From: Alphaproteobacteria bacterium
GTDB taxonomy: Bacteria > Pseudomonadota > Alphaproteobacteria > UBA11222
DNA length: 34,679 nucleotides
Assembly (NCBI GenBank): GCA_023252275.1
Contig: JAHHGO010000007.1
Location: 1 to 34,679, forward strand
Reading direction: 5' to 3'
Shown here piece by piece: positions 25,501 through 34,632 of this stretch. Under the pieces are notes generated by a model that was not told the DNA's origin, did no database searches, and saw only the letters and a program-made list of their open reading frames with translations. Numbering within the stretch: position 1 is the first letter of the stretch; each line of letters starts with the position of its first letter. The translations under genes and the position numbers were made by a program.

Positions 25501-26662
25501 GTTGCTCCAGCGCCCTTGCCGCCAATTGATGCGCGCGCGCGTTCCAGTGATTGTCACTCACGAAACTCAGCGGCTGATGATTCTGCCGCCAGTCCGCCTC
25601 GAACAGAGGATGCATATCGATAAATGCGATGCCGGTTCTGGCCGCGGCGCCGGACGCCATCGCATTCAGCCATAAAGCGCCGTCCCGATACAGCGCCACG
25701 CTGTCGAGACCGGATGCAATGGAACGGCGGTCGCCATCCATCAACAGCAGCGGACGAAAATTATATTCCCGCGACAGCGCCAGAAATTGCGCGAAGGCGT
25801 AATCTGTTGCGCCTGTAATCGCGCCGCGCCGCGCCGCCAGCCCATCCAGCGCCACATTAGCCTGATAGACGGGCGCGGCAGGGCCGGCCTTTGCCGGCAA
25901 CAATGACTTCAACGCCTCGGGGCCAAGTTTCTGCCGGTAATAAAGATAGCGCAGGGTGGCCGTCTGGCGCAGCCGGTCACGCCAAGTCGCCTGCCAGGGC
26001 GCAGGCGGAATTTCACCTGTCACCTGATCGCCATCCATGCGGAATTTCAGAAAGCTGCTGGTGTAACGCCCCGCCACCTGCAAAAAGGATTCATCAAAAT
26101 CATTATGCACCAGCAGCAGCACGATCATATCGGGATGATAGGTCCGGGCAACATGCCGCGCCATCGCAAGATAATGGCTCAGCGGCGCGCCGCTGATGCC
26201 GAAACGATAAACCTGAACGCGCCCCTGCCCCGCCTTCTCAAGGCTCTCGGCCAGACTGACGTCATAGGGAACCTGCAATGCTTCGACAAAACTGTCGCCG
26301 ATTATGGCGATGCGTTTTACACCGGCGGGCGTCTGTTTTTCATAGGACGCATGGCCCGAATTCCAGCCCTGTTCATTGATGCGAAACTGCCCCGCCACAT
26401 CATCGCCCACCCGCCACACGCCTTCATCGCCCGGACGCAGACGCACCAGCCCTTCGGAAAAAATATTCGCCGGCACATCGCTGGGAATGAAAATGAAGCG
26501 GAACAGCAGCAATTCGCAGAACGCCAACACGAAAAGCAGGCTGCTAATCATAAGCGCAATATTGGCGAAAAACCCGCCCTTTACTGCCTGTTCCAGCCTG
26601 CCGGACGCCGCCTTACCTGGCAAATCAGAAGGAATATCCAATGGATTTTTATACTTTTTCAC
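25487..26662 (-). CDS. Membrane-anchored SGNH-hydrolase-fold protein
   Basis: About 391 residues from a GTG start. A short basic cytoplasmic segment precedes one transmembrane helix (about residues 32-59), then a periplasmic SGNH/GDSL-like domain: block [13 protein letters not shown] with Ser124, a block III-like LLVHNDFDE, and the C-terminal SDNHWN with Asp370 and His372. The pattern resembles AlgX/AlgJ-like or cell-surface acyl-ester hydrolases or acetyltransferases; the substrate is unknown. The frame stays open to 26881, but its first residues are the antisense of the tRNA-Arg gene and cannot be real. GTG at 26662 has AGGG seven bases upstream. It converges with amidohydrolase copy 2. Confidence 0.8.
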   Translation of the reverse strand: MKKYKNPLDIPSDLPGKAASGRLEQAVKGGFFANIALMISSLLFVLAFCELLLFRFIFIPSDVPANIFSEGLVRLRPGDEGVWRVGDDVAGQFRINEQGWNSGHASYEKQTPAGVKRIAIIGDSFVEALQVPYDVSLAESLEKAGQGRVQVYRFGISGAPLSHYLAMARHVARTYHPDMIVLLLVHNDFDESFLQVAGRYTSSFLKFRMDGDQVTGEIPPAPWQATWRDRLRQTATLRYLYYRQKLGPEALKSLLPAKAGPAAPVYQANVALDGLAARRGAITGATDYAFAQFLALSREYNFRPLLLMDGDRRSIASGLDSVALYRDGALWLNAMASGAAARTGIAFIDMHPLFEADWRQNHQPLSFVSDNHWNARAHQLAARALEQHLIR

Positions 26663-26797
26663 GCCCCAACCCTGGCAATTCACACCCGCACCACAGCTTT
26701 TATTTGTGAAAAGCCGCTGCATTGCAAGGATGCGATTGCCGGAGCCCGGCATATGGGTTAGTTTGCCCGCGTTCCAGAACCTTTCCAGTGGAACCAT

Positions 26798-26874
<77 letters not shown>

Positions 26875-26924
26875 TTTTCATAATTGAAATTGCTTGATTA
26901 ATCCTGGAAGGGTGTTCCCATTAG

Positions 26925-27459
26925 GTAACCTGTCAGCGCTTCGGTCACCACCCGGTCAAGCGCCTATACGAGGATTTCGAGAATCAGGCGCAGAGTTGGG
27001 ATAAGCCTCGCCGTGTCATCGCCAAGATCAAATGGCATCCGGGCGAGTTATTCCCAAAGATTGGCTTCATCGTCACCAACCTGCCCATGGAGCCGGATCG
27101 GGTGGTGCTGTTCTACAATCAGCGCGGCACGGCCGAGCAGCACATCAAGGAGGGCAAATACGCCTTCCACTGGACGCGGCTGTCGTGCAGGCGGTTCCGC
27201 GACAACGAGGTCCGGCTGCAACTGCACGCGCCGGCCTGCAACCTGGCGACCTTCCTGCGCTGCATCGAGCTGCCCGAGGCGATGGCCTATTGGTCGCTGG
27301 CCAGCCTCCAGCTCAAGCTGATCAAGATAGGGGCCCGCGTCGTGCGTCACGCCCCCGCCATCAACCTTCCAGCTGGCCGAGGTCGCGGTCACCGGCCCGA
27401 TGATCAGAGCCATTCTCGCCGCCATACGCCGATTGCGAGCGCCACCGTCATGCGCGTGA
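26925..27459 (+). mobile_element. IS1380-family transposase remnant (C-terminal third, frameshifted)
   Basis: The frame has no start. It opens just after a TAG at 26922 and reads HPVKRLYEDFENQAQSWDKP, KIKWHPGELFPKIGFIVTNL, then the DDE-transposase YREK signature YNQRGTAEQHIKEGK (Tyr, Arg, Glu, Lys spaced as expected), WTRLSCRRFRDNEVRLQLHA and LKLIKIGARVVRHA. At about 27360 the homology moves to the next frame (TFQLAEVAVTGPMIRAIL) and stops at 27457-27459. Full IS1380-type transposases are about 430-450 residues, so only the last 170 or so remain, and the protein is inactive. I recognise no terminal inverted repeats. It sits between tRNA-Arg and the LLM gene. Confidence 0.82.
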
Positions 27460-27705
27460 CAGCGATCCAGGCCCAAACTGAACAAAAGCGGCGGGACAGG
27501 TCTGTCCGCCATGCTGAAAAACGTCGCTGCCGGGCACGGATGACGCGGCTTTGCGGCCCAATCCACCCGCATTCGAGCGTTCCGGTGACCGCAGACCAGG
27601 CTTGGAGTGCAAGTCACTTGATCGGGCGGCAAAATCAGGCGACCATGCAATCAAGCTGCAAGCCACTTGGGGAATGTCGCACAGATACCAGCGGGGGGAA
27701 ATATC
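27460..27705. other. Non-coding stretch after the IS remnant
   Basis: 246 bases with no convincing gene. It probably holds the former non-coding end of the IS and the leader of the LLM gene, whose GCGGGGGGAA ribosome site lies at its right end. No clear promoter or inverted repeat was recognised. Confidence 0.4.
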
Positions 27706-28614
27706 ATGAAAATTGGTGTCACAAGCGGGGCAGCAGCGGCCAATAATCTGGCGGCGGTCGTCGCACGGGCAAAGCAATTGGAGGCCGCAGGCTTCCCAAC
27801 CATGTGGATGGTGCAAGGTTTCGGCCATGACGCGATCAACGCCCTGTCCATCGCAGGATGCGCAACCAGCAGAATTGAACTGGGCACCTCCGTGACGCCG
27901 ATTCAGCCGCGCCATCCAGTTGCCCTCGCCCAGCAGGCGTTAACCGCCGCGACCGCCACTGGCGGGCGCTTCACCCTGGGGATTGGGCTTTCGCACAAAA
28001 TGATGATTGAAGACATGCTCGGCCTGTCCTACGAGAAACCCGCCAGCCATATGCGGGAATATCTTGCCGTACTGGGCCCCTTGCTGAAGGGGGAGCGGGC
28101 CAGCCATACGGGCGGGCGGTATAAGGTCAAGGCGGGCATTGACATTGCGGATGCGCCCGGGCCGGTATCCGTGCTGCTGGCCGCGCTCGGCCCGGTGATG
28201 CTCAATCTCGCAGGCGCCCTTGCCGATGGAACCATCACCTGGCTGACCGGCTTTAATACATTGGAAAAGCATATTACGCCGCTGATCACCAGGGCCGCGC
28301 GGGATGCCGGACGCTCCGCCCCGCGCATCGTTGCGGGCCTTCCCATTCTGCTCACCAGCGATCCCGATAACGCGCGCCAATCGCTTGCCAAGCAACTAAA
28401 ATTCTACGATGCGCTGCCGTCCTACCGGGCGATGATGGACCGCGAAGGCGCCGCCAGCGCCGCCGATACCGCCATTCTGGGCGGCGAGAATGTGCTTGAT
28501 GCAGCACTTGCGCGGCTCAGGGATATTGGCGTCACGGATTTCAGGGCGTCAATCACCAGCATTGGCGGCGATTCAGAGCAGCGCACCATCGACTATCTGG
28601 CCAGCAAACTCTGA
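27706..28614 (+). CDS. LLM-class flavin/F420-dependent oxidoreductase
   Basis: 302-residue luciferase-like monooxygenase-fold protein. Recognisable features are the N-terminal MKIGVTSGAAAANNLAAVV strand-helix, the ELGTSVTPIQPRHPVALAQQ block that lines the cofactor pocket, GRFTLGIGLSH, and the late PVSVLLAALGPVMLNLAGALADG. The pattern is closest to the F420-dependent subset, but FMN use cannot be excluded and no F420 biosynthesis gene is present in the window. ATG 27706 has a GGGGGGAA site; the frame is open from 27667 without a ribosome site. It lies alone between the IS remnant and gene debris. Substrate unknown. Confidence 0.87.
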   Translation: MKIGVTSGAAAANNLAAVVARAKQLEAAGFPTMWMVQGFGHDAINALSIAGCATSRIELGTSVTPIQPRHPVALAQQALTAATATGGRFTLGIGLSHKMMIEDMLGLSYEKPASHMREYLAVLGPLLKGERASHTGGRYKVKAGIDIADAPGPVSVLLAALGPVMLNLAGALADGTITWLTGFNTLEKHITPLITRAARDAGRSAPRIVAGLPILLTSDPDNARQSLAKQLKFYDALPSYRAMMDREGAASAADTAILGGENVLDAALARLRDIGVTDFRASITSIGGDSEQRTIDYLASKL

Positions 28615-28879
28615 CAGGCGGCCGCAAAAGCATGCCGCCAGCCCGCCTCCCGATGCCGCAGCCCATAGGGTTTAGCGCTTAAAGCCCAATGCGCTTTCCA
28701 GCAGATCTGCGCTGACTACGGCGGTACGATGCTGTAGTGGGAGTTATTTATTCATAATGTTATGTGGTTAATTATTTCTAAATAAATGATGACCGGCACC
28801 ACAGATTCTCGCGATATCAATTCACATTGCCCAGTTCTTCGGCCAGATTGAGCAGCTGCTGAAAACGATTAAAACCCGT
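28615..28879. other. Intergenic region with AT-rich core and possible minus-strand gene remnants
   Basis: 265 bases. The middle (about 28740-28800) is strikingly AT-rich for this window. On the minus strand two protein-like tails end at stops: one reading HRTAVVSADLLESALGFKR (stop 28672-28674), and one in frame with the methyltransferase after its TAG, reading TGFNRFQQLLNLAEELGNVN (stop 28817-28819). They may be relics of deleted genes. No family is assigned. Confidence 0.4.
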
Positions 28880-29953
28880 CTACGGCCACAATTCATACAG
28901 TGAGAAAAAGTCGCCGCTGGCGGGCGACTTCACGACGCGGGAGAAGCCAGCCTCGTTACTCAGCTCACGGACCATCTTTTCCGGCATGCCGCAGGTGCCA
29001 AGCCCCGCGCCGCCCTGCGCCAGCGATGTGGTCATGCAATAATGCAGGCTCATACCATATTTCATCGCCGCCATCGGGCCGATATTGGCATGCATGTCAT
29101 CTTCGGAAGTGATTTCCTGCAACACATAAACACCGTCCGGATTGAGATGCGCGCGGATATTCGCCATGGCTTCGCGCGGACGCGGGCTGTCGTGAATTAC
29201 GTCAAAGGTGAAAATCACGTCATAATTGGCGGGCAATTTTTCCGCGCCATCGCCCACCGCAAATTTCAGCCTGCCTGAAAGACCCGCCGCTTCGGCGCGT
29301 GCGTTCGCCCCTTCCACCTGCGGCGCAAAAGCGTCGATACCCAAAAAATTTGATCTGGGAAACGCCTCGGCCATGCGCATCAGCGCCGAGCCTTTGCCGC
29401 ATCCAATATCCACGACACTGACGCCGCGTTCCAGCCTGGCCAGCACATCAGGCATTGAGGGCAGCCATTGCTGCAGAAGCAGATTTTTATAGCGCACGCC
29501 GCTGGAGCGGCTCATGCCATGATAGAGATTGGGATGGAAATGCGCCTGCGCCACGCCGCCGCCATTTTTGAACGCCTCCACCAATTGTTCGAACGGCGTC
29601 TGGGCATGCGCCAGCAATTCCAGTATGCCGCCCTGAAACAGCGGGCTGTCCTCATCGGCCAGCGGCATGACATGCTCGGCCGGCAGGGTATAGGTCTTGC
29701 GTTGCGAATCCACATCCAGATAACCGGCGGCGGCCAGTCCCTGCAGCCATTCGCGCGCATAGCGTTCGTTGATCCCGGTGCGCTGCGCCAGCTCGGCGCT
29801 GCTGGCCGGCCCCTGTTCGTTCAGCGATTTGAACAGGCCAAGCCGGTCGCCGATGGCGCACATGCGCGCCGCCATGGCCCCCGCCAGATCGCCCTGAAAC
29901 CGCGCCAGAAAAGCCTTGGCCCTTTCCTTATCGATGGGGGTTTTGCCCGTCAT
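28880..29953 (-). CDS. Class I SAM-dependent methyltransferase with N-terminal winged helix
   Basis: 357 residues. An N-terminal winged-helix dimerisation part (about 35-95, AELAQRTGINERYAREWLQG) precedes a Rossmann methyltransferase domain starting with VVDIGCGKGSALMRMAE (SAM loop, residues 180-196), then FLGIDAF, and DVIFTFDVIHDSPRP. The layout resembles O-methyltransferases and uncharacterised Rv2258c-like proteins; the acceptor is unknown. A good GGAGG precedes the ATG. Third gene of an operon with the two acyl-CoA dehydrogenases (17-base gap). It ends at TAG, but the frame continues for 20 more coding-like codons to a TGA. Confidence 0.88.
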   Translation of the reverse strand: MTGKTPIDKERAKAFLARFQGDLAGAMAARMCAIGDRLGLFKSLNEQGPASSAELAQRTGINERYAREWLQGLAAAGYLDVDSQRKTYTLPAEHVMPLADEDSPLFQGGILELLAHAQTPFEQLVEAFKNGGGVAQAHFHPNLYHGMSRSSGVRYKNLLLQQWLPSMPDVLARLERGVSVVDIGCGKGSALMRMAEAFPRSNFLGIDAFAPQVEGANARAEAAGLSGRLKFAVGDGAEKLPANYDVIFTFDVIHDSPRPREAMANIRAHLNPDGVYVLQEITSEDDMHANIGPMAAMKYGMSLHYCMTTSLAQGGAGLGTCGMPEKMVRELSNEAGFSRVVKSPASGDFFSLYELWP

Positions 29954-29970
29954 GATGTTTTCCCTCCCGT

Positions 29971-31113
29971 TTACCGGTCTGTCTGGCCCGCCGCGGCAAA
30001 CCGCTTCAGGTGATAATCCACATTGCCGAATTGCGCATCGATCATGGTCAGGCGTTTGAAATAATGCCCGACATTCAATTCATCCGTCATGCCCATGCCG
30101 CCATGCAATTGAATGGCCTGCTGGCCGACAAAACGCCCGGCCTTGCCGATCTGCGCCTTGGCGGCGCTGGCGGCGCGGATACGTTCGGCCTCGCCCTCGT
30201 CCAGTTTCAGATTGACCATATAGGTCATGGACAGCGACTGTTCGCATTCCATGAACATATCCACCATGCGGTGCTGCAACACCTGAAACTTGCCGATCGG
30301 CTGGCCGAACTGTTTGCGTGTTTTGCAATATTCAACCGTCGCATCGGTCAGCACCCGCATGCAGCCCACCGCCTCGGCGCATTGCGCGGCGATGGCGCGG
30401 TCGACCGCCTCTTCCAGAATGGCCAGCCCCGCGCCAACACCGCCCAGCACGGCGTTGCCGCCCGCTTTGACATTTTCAAAACTGATTTCCGATGCGCGCT
30501 GCCCATCGATGGTGGGGTAATCGCGGCATGAAATGCCGGGCGCATTTTTATCGACAATAAATAATGTCACGCCCCGCCGGTCGCGCTGCGCGCCGGATGT
30601 GCGCGCCGGAATGATCAGCTTACCGGCCCAGGGCGCGGCGGTGACCACCGCCTTTGCGCCATTAAGCACAAAACCATCGCCGCCTTTTTCGGCCCGGGTG
30701 AGAATGTCGGCAAGATTGAAACGCCCCTGCGGTTCCGCATGGGCCAGCGCCATAATCAGTTCCCCGCTGGCGATTTTGGGCAGATATTCCGATTTCTGCG
30801 CCGCGCTGCCCGCCAGATTGATCAGGCCGCCGCACAACACCACAGTCTGCAAATAGGGCTCAACCACCAGCCCCTTGCCAAATTCCTCCATGATGATCAT
30901 GGCCTCCAGCGCGCCGCCGCCAAAACCGCCATATTCCTCGGCAAACGGGGCCGCCAGCAGCCCCAGTTCCGCAAAGGCGCGCCAATTATCGCGGCTCCAT
31001 CCGGCCTCCGAGGCAAGGATCGTCTTGCGCGCCTCGAAACTGTATTTATCCTGAATATAGCGCTGCACACTGTTGCGCAGCAGAACCTGTTCCTCGGTGA
31101 ACGAAAAATCCAT
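29971..31113 (-). CDS. Acyl-CoA dehydrogenase, PimD-like small subunit
   Basis: 380-residue flavoprotein of the acyl-CoA dehydrogenase family, closest in appearance to the small subunit of pimeloyl-CoA dehydrogenase. N-terminal helical domain (MDFSFTEEQVLLRNSVQRYI), middle beta domain (ALAHAEPQGRFNL), C-terminal helical domain with RKQFGQPIGKFQVLQHRMVDM. The GGxGxxxE block is intact as GGMGMTDE, so it carries the likely catalytic Glu. AGGGAA precedes the ATG. It is 26 bases after the large-subunit-like gene and 17 bases before the methyltransferase. An alpha-beta heteromer with the upstream gene product is inferred from pairing and from the complementary active site. Confidence 0.9.
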   Translation of the reverse strand: MDFSFTEEQVLLRNSVQRYIQDKYSFEARKTILASEAGWSRDNWRAFAELGLLAAPFAEEYGGFGGGALEAMIIMEEFGKGLVVEPYLQTVVLCGGLINLAGSAAQKSEYLPKIASGELIMALAHAEPQGRFNLADILTRAEKGGDGFVLNGAKAVVTAAPWAGKLIIPARTSGAQRDRRGVTLFIVDKNAPGISCRDYPTIDGQRASEISFENVKAGGNAVLGGVGAGLAILEEAVDRAIAAQCAEAVGCMRVLTDATVEYCKTRKQFGQPIGKFQVLQHRMVDMFMECEQSLSMTYMVNLKLDEGEAERIRAASAAKAQIGKAGRFVGQQAIQLHGGMGMTDELNVGHYFKRLTMIDAQFGNVDYHLKRFAAAGQTDR

Positions 31114-31139
31114 GACGCTTCCCTGTTGTTGATGCCGGG

Positions 31140-32333
31140 TTAAAGCCCCAGCACCGCTTTGGCGATGATATTACGCTGAATTTCATTCGACCCGCCATAG
31201 ATCGAACTTTTACGCATATTGAGATAATCCGGCGCGATGCCGCCCAGCTCTGCGGATATGCCCATAAAATTATCGCCGTCGAGATTCATGCCGCGCAAAT
31301 CGGGCGCGCCATAAATGCCCGCCGCCTCAAGCATCAGTTCAGTGATGCGCTGCTGGATCTCGGTGCCCTTGATTTTCAGGATCGAGCTTTCCGCCCCCGG
31401 GCTTTGGCCTGCATTTAACGCTGCCAGAGTGCGCAGATCGGTAAATTCCAGCGCCAGCAATTCAACCTCCAGCGCCGCCAGCCTATGCGCGAAATCCGGA
31501 TCAAGAAGCAGAGGTCGGCCTTCCTCCTGCGTATCCGATGCAATTTTCTTCAGCCGCGCAATCTGCTGTTTCGAGCGCGCCACGCCGGCAATGCCGCTGC
31601 GTTCATGCCCGAGCAGAACCTTGGCATAGGTCCAGCCTTCATTTTCATTGCCAATCCGGTTGGCAACTGGCGTCCGCACATCTTCGAGGAAAATTTCATT
31701 GACCTCATGCCCGCCATCCAGGGTGATGATCGGGCGCACACTGATGCCCGGCGTTTTCATATCGACCAGCAGAAACGAAATTCCCGCCTGCGGCTTGGCG
31801 TCTGCATCGGTGCGCACCAGGCAAAACATCATATCCGCATGCTGCGCCAGCGTGGTCCAGGTCTTCGAGCCATTGATCACATAATGATCGCCATCGCGGA
31901 CGGCGCGGGTGCGCAGACCGGCAAGATCGGACCCGGCGCCGGGTTCGGAATAGCCCTGGCACCACCAGTCCACGCCATTATAAATGCGCGGCAGGAAATA
32001 ATCCTTCTGCGCCTGATTGCCATAGGTCCAGATCACCGGAGCCGCAAGATTGAGGCCAAAGCCTATCAAGGGGATGGTTCCGGCCAGTGCGAGTTCATTG
32101 CTGAAAATATATTTCTTTGCCGGCGTCCAGTCCGTGCCGCCATGTTCGCGCGGCCAGGATGGCGCGACCCAGCCTTTTTGGGCCAGAATCCTGTGCCAGG
32201 ACAGATATTCCCGCTTGTCAAATTCGCGCTCCAGCTTGCGCCGCGCGCGCAGCTCCGCCGGATAATTTTCGGCAATAAAGCTGCGCACTTCGTGCTGAAA
32301 TGCTATTTCCTCGGGGGTAAATTTCAGGTCCAT
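31140..32333 (-). CDS. Acyl-CoA dehydrogenase, PimC-like large subunit
   Basis: 397 residues from this ATG. N-terminal helical domain (MDLKFTPEEIAFQHEVRSFI), GWVAPSWPREHGGTDWTPAK, substrate/FAD contact GYSEPGAGSDLAGLRTRA, WTTLAQHADMMFCLVRTD, and C-terminal helices ending NEIQRNIIAKAVLGL. This matches PimC-type or actinobacterial-like large subunits (for example dehydrogenases for dicarboxylyl- or steroid-side-chain CoA esters). The GGxGxxxE block is replaced by AAGIYGAPDL, so the usual catalytic Glu appears absent, as in heteromeric enzymes where the partner supplies it. The frame is open ten codons further upstream (32363); I prefer 32333 because MDLKF is the usual start and GGAA precedes it. 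Confidence 0.9.
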   Translation of the reverse strand: MDLKFTPEEIAFQHEVRSFIAENYPAELRARRKLEREFDKREYLSWHRILAQKGWVAPSWPREHGGTDWTPAKKYIFSNELALAGTIPLIGFGLNLAAPVIWTYGNQAQKDYFLPRIYNGVDWWCQGYSEPGAGSDLAGLRTRAVRDGDHYVINGSKTWTTLAQHADMMFCLVRTDADAKPQAGISFLLVDMKTPGISVRPIITLDGGHEVNEIFLEDVRTPVANRIGNENEGWTYAKVLLGHERSGIAGVARSKQQIARLKKIASDTQEEGRPLLLDPDFAHRLAALEVELLALEFTDLRTLAALNAGQSPGAESSILKIKGTEIQQRITELMLEAAGIYGAPDLRGMNLDGDNFMGISAELGGIAPDYLNMRKSSIYGGSNEIQRNIIAKAVLGL

Positions 32334-32513
32334 CGGGTTTCCGGCGTCTGGGCTGCCATGCAAGGCGCAGCATAGGCCCGGCGGAAGCCTAATTCAACCG
32401 GGCTGGCTATCTGGCCGCAGCCATGGCCTAGCGGCGGAATTGGCCTCCATGCTGGACCATGCCGGTTTTAAGCAGTACCAGAATGGCTGTGAATATGCCT
32501 TGAGTGATTCTGC

Positions 32514-33683
32514 ATGAAAATTCTGTTCCACCACCGCATTGCCAGCCGCGACGGCCAGGCCGTACATATGGATGAAATGATCGATGCGCTGCGCGCGCTG
32601 GGTCATGAAGTGATTTTGGTTGGCCCGGCGCGCGGCGGACAGGAATCAGAATTTGGATCGGACGCCGGATTGATCGCCACCCTGAAGCGCCTGTTGCCGC
32701 GCGCGATCTATGAATTGCTGGAGGCCTGTTACAGCATCCCGGCGTTTTTCCGGCTTTATCTTGCCTTTAACCGGCATCGGCCGGATTTCGTTTATGAACG
32801 CTATAATTTGTTCATGTTTGCGGGCGTCTGGCTGAAACAGCTGACGGGCGCAATGCTGGTGCTGGAGGTGAACGGGCCGATCTATGAGGAGCGCTCGCAG
32901 CATGATGGTCTGTCGATGCAAAAATTTGCCGCCTGGGCGCAGGGCATGGTCTGGCGCAAGGTTGATTATGTATTGCCGGTTACGGAAGTTCTTGCCGGAT
33001 ATGTGCGGCGTTATGGCGTACCCGGCGCGCGCATCCAGGTCATTCCCAATGGCATTAATCCGGTGCGCTTCGCCGAAGGACAGGTGAAACAGAATATAAA
33101 GGCGAAATATGGATTGGACCGGCGTCTGGTGCTGGGCTTTACCGGATTTATCCGGGGCTGGAACGCACTGGACCAGGTGATCCAATTTATCGCACGCGAC
33201 AATGGGCAGCATGATCTGCATCTGCTGGTGGTTGGCGATGGCCCTGCCCGGCAGGATCTGACCCGTCTGGCAGAGGCGCGCGGCATAGCAGACCGGTTGA
33301 CAATTACCGGTGTCGTGGCGCGAGATGATGTGGCCGACTATGTGGCGGCTTTTGACATAGCCCTGATACCTGGCGTGACCGAATATGCCTCGCCGCTGAA
33401 ATTGTTCGAATATATGTATCTTGGCCGCGCCATTGTCGCGCCAGACATGGACAATATCCGCGAAATTCTTTGCGATGGCGAAAGTGCCGTGCTGTTTTCC
33501 CCTGACGCCGAGAAGAAAGACGCCCTCGCCAGCGCCATTTTACGTCTGTGTACCGATAAAAACCTGCGCGGAATAATCTCTCGCGGAGCAAGGACGGCAA
33601 TTGAAACCCGGGGCTTCACATGGTCGCGAAACGCTATGCGCGTACTGGATATCGTACAAAAACATCTCAAGGATCGGAATTAG
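32514..33683 (+). CDS. Glycosyltransferase family 4 protein
   Basis: 389-residue GT-B fold retaining glycosyltransferase. N-terminal Rossmann start (MKILFHHRIASRDGQAVHMDE), linker HRPDFVYERYNLF, domain boundary QVIPNGINPVRF, donor-site strand LGFTGFIRGWNALDQVI and LLVVGDGPARQDL. The nucleotide-sugar E-x7-E-like motif is in TEYASPLKLFEYMYLGRAIVA. No signal peptide. Donor and acceptor are unknown; no polysaccharide cluster surrounds it, so it is a lone transferase here. The ATG is 180 bases from the divergently transcribed acyl-CoA dehydrogenase gene, with only a weak ribosome site. Confidence 0.9.
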   Translation: MKILFHHRIASRDGQAVHMDEMIDALRALGHEVILVGPARGGQESEFGSDAGLIATLKRLLPRAIYELLEACYSIPAFFRLYLAFNRHRPDFVYERYNLFMFAGVWLKQLTGAMLVLEVNGPIYEERSQHDGLSMQKFAAWAQGMVWRKVDYVLPVTEVLAGYVRRYGVPGARIQVIPNGINPVRFAEGQVKQNIKAKYGLDRRLVLGFTGFIRGWNALDQVIQFIARDNGQHDLHLLVVGDGPARQDLTRLAEARGIADRLTITGVVARDDVADYVAAFDIALIPGVTEYASPLKLFEYMYLGRAIVAPDMDNIREILCDGESAVLFSPDAEKKDALASAILRLCTDKNLRGIISRGARTAIETRGFTWSRNAMRVLDIVQKHLKDRN

Positions 33684-33876
33684 CGAGGAGGGTTAACGTT
33701 AAATAAAATCCATACTTATCAGCCCGGAATATGGAAAATGAACATATATTGGATGTTCAGCCCATCCTTCCGGTATCTGCCTGATTGCACAATCATCACG
33801 CTTTTGCTAGTTTTTTTAACCGCCTGATTGCGGGCTAAAGTCAATTATCTGTTAGCCACCCACGAGGGGAAAGACC

Positions 33877-34632
33877 ATGGCACATATCGACTGGCGCCTG
33901 GAAGGCGTCGAGTTCAGTAATTGCAACTGCAATTATGGCTGTCCCTGTCAGTTCGAGGATTTGCCAACCCATGGCAAGTGTAAGGGCTTTGGGGTGGTTC
34001 GCGTGGACAAGGGCCATTTTGGCGATGTGCGCCTCGATGGCTTGCACATGGCGATGACCTTCGACTGGCCAGGCCCCATCTTCAAGGGCAACGGCGCGAT
34101 GCAGATCATCGTCGATGAGCGCGCCGATGCGCGCCAGCGTGACGCGCTGGAGCGTATCTCCAAGGGTGAGGAAACCGACGAGGCGGCGACCCATTGGTGG
34201 GTGTTCCATGCGATGTGCAGCACCGTTCATCCAACAATCGCCAAGCCCATCCAGTTCGATGTCGATATTGACGCGAGAACCGCAAAGGTTCTTATCCCGG
34301 ATATTCTCGAAGCCAGCGGCAGGCCCATAATCAGCCCGGCCACTGGCCAGCCGCACCGGGTGCGAATTGATATACCAGACGGCATCGAGTTCCTGATGGC
34401 CGAGATCGGCAGCGCCTCGACCAAAGCGCGCGGAGCCGTGCCTTTGGATCTTAACGAGCCGCAGCACCTCGATGCTTTTCTTCATCCGTTCCGCGGCATC
34501 CTTGCGGATTTCATCGATCATCTCAAGCTCCCAGACGATTCGCCTGCACGGGCGCGCCTGCGCCGTTATCCACAGTCGTCCCCACGGTTTGATCGCCGGT
34601 CACAATCCGCATCAAGGCGCCTTCCTGCTTGA
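33877..34632 (+). CDS. DUF1326 protein, C-terminus replaced by antisense of frr/pyrH
   Basis: 251-residue frame. The first 193 or so residues are DUF1326: the cysteine cluster [12 protein letters not shown] (Cys16, 18, 22, 24), [28 protein letters not shown], and [18 protein letters not shown]. In the family the chain then normally continues for a short stretch to a compact end. Here, after LDLN at about 34455, residues to 251 are the reverse complement of frr and pyrH codons (an Arg/Pro/Ser-rich tail) and are not a real domain. CGAGGGGAAAG precedes the ATG. Function of the family is unsettled; the Cys motif suggests metal binding. See the frr fragment for the junction. Confidence 0.75.
   Translation: MAHIDWRLEGVEFSNCNCNYGCPCQFEDLPTHGKCKGFGVVRVDKGHFGDVRLDGLHMAMTFDWPGPIFKGNGAMQIIVDERADARQRDALERISKGEETDEAATHWWVFHAMCSTVHPTIAKPIQFDVDIDARTAKVLIPDILEASGRPIISPATGQPHRVRIDIPDGIEFLMAEIGSASTKARGAVPLDLNEPQHLDAFLHPFRGILADFIDHLKLPDDSPARARLRRYPQSSPRFDRRSQSASRRLPA
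34456..34521 (-). pseudogene. frr: Ribosome recycling factor, 22-codon N-terminal fragment
   Basis: [20 protein letters not shown] matches the conserved beginning of ribosome recycling factor (E. coli MISDIRKDAEVRMDKC). GGGAG precedes the ATG, and the start lies one base after the pyrH stop, the usual pyrH-frr order. After residue 22 the frame changes to the antisense of DUF1326, so about 160 residues are missing. Frr is essential in bacteria, so an intact copy must exist elsewhere, or the contig is misjoined here. Confidence 0.8.

Noticed and set aside
27087-27746. 219-residue open frame covering the IS remnant and running into the LLM gene
   Set aside because: Only its first 90 or so residues match a transposase. 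After the frameshift at about 27360 it is out of frame with the homology and low in protein-like character.
33738-33827. 29-residue frame (MNIYWMFSPSF start, hydrophobic end) before the DUF1326 gene
   Set aside because: No convincing ribosome site, very short, and no conservation evidence. Left as intergenic.
33841-34521. 226-residue minus-strand frame starting with the Frr N-terminus
   Set aside because: Only the first 22 residues are Frr. The rest is the antisense of the DUF1326 gene, so it is a chimera of two frames and not a real protein.
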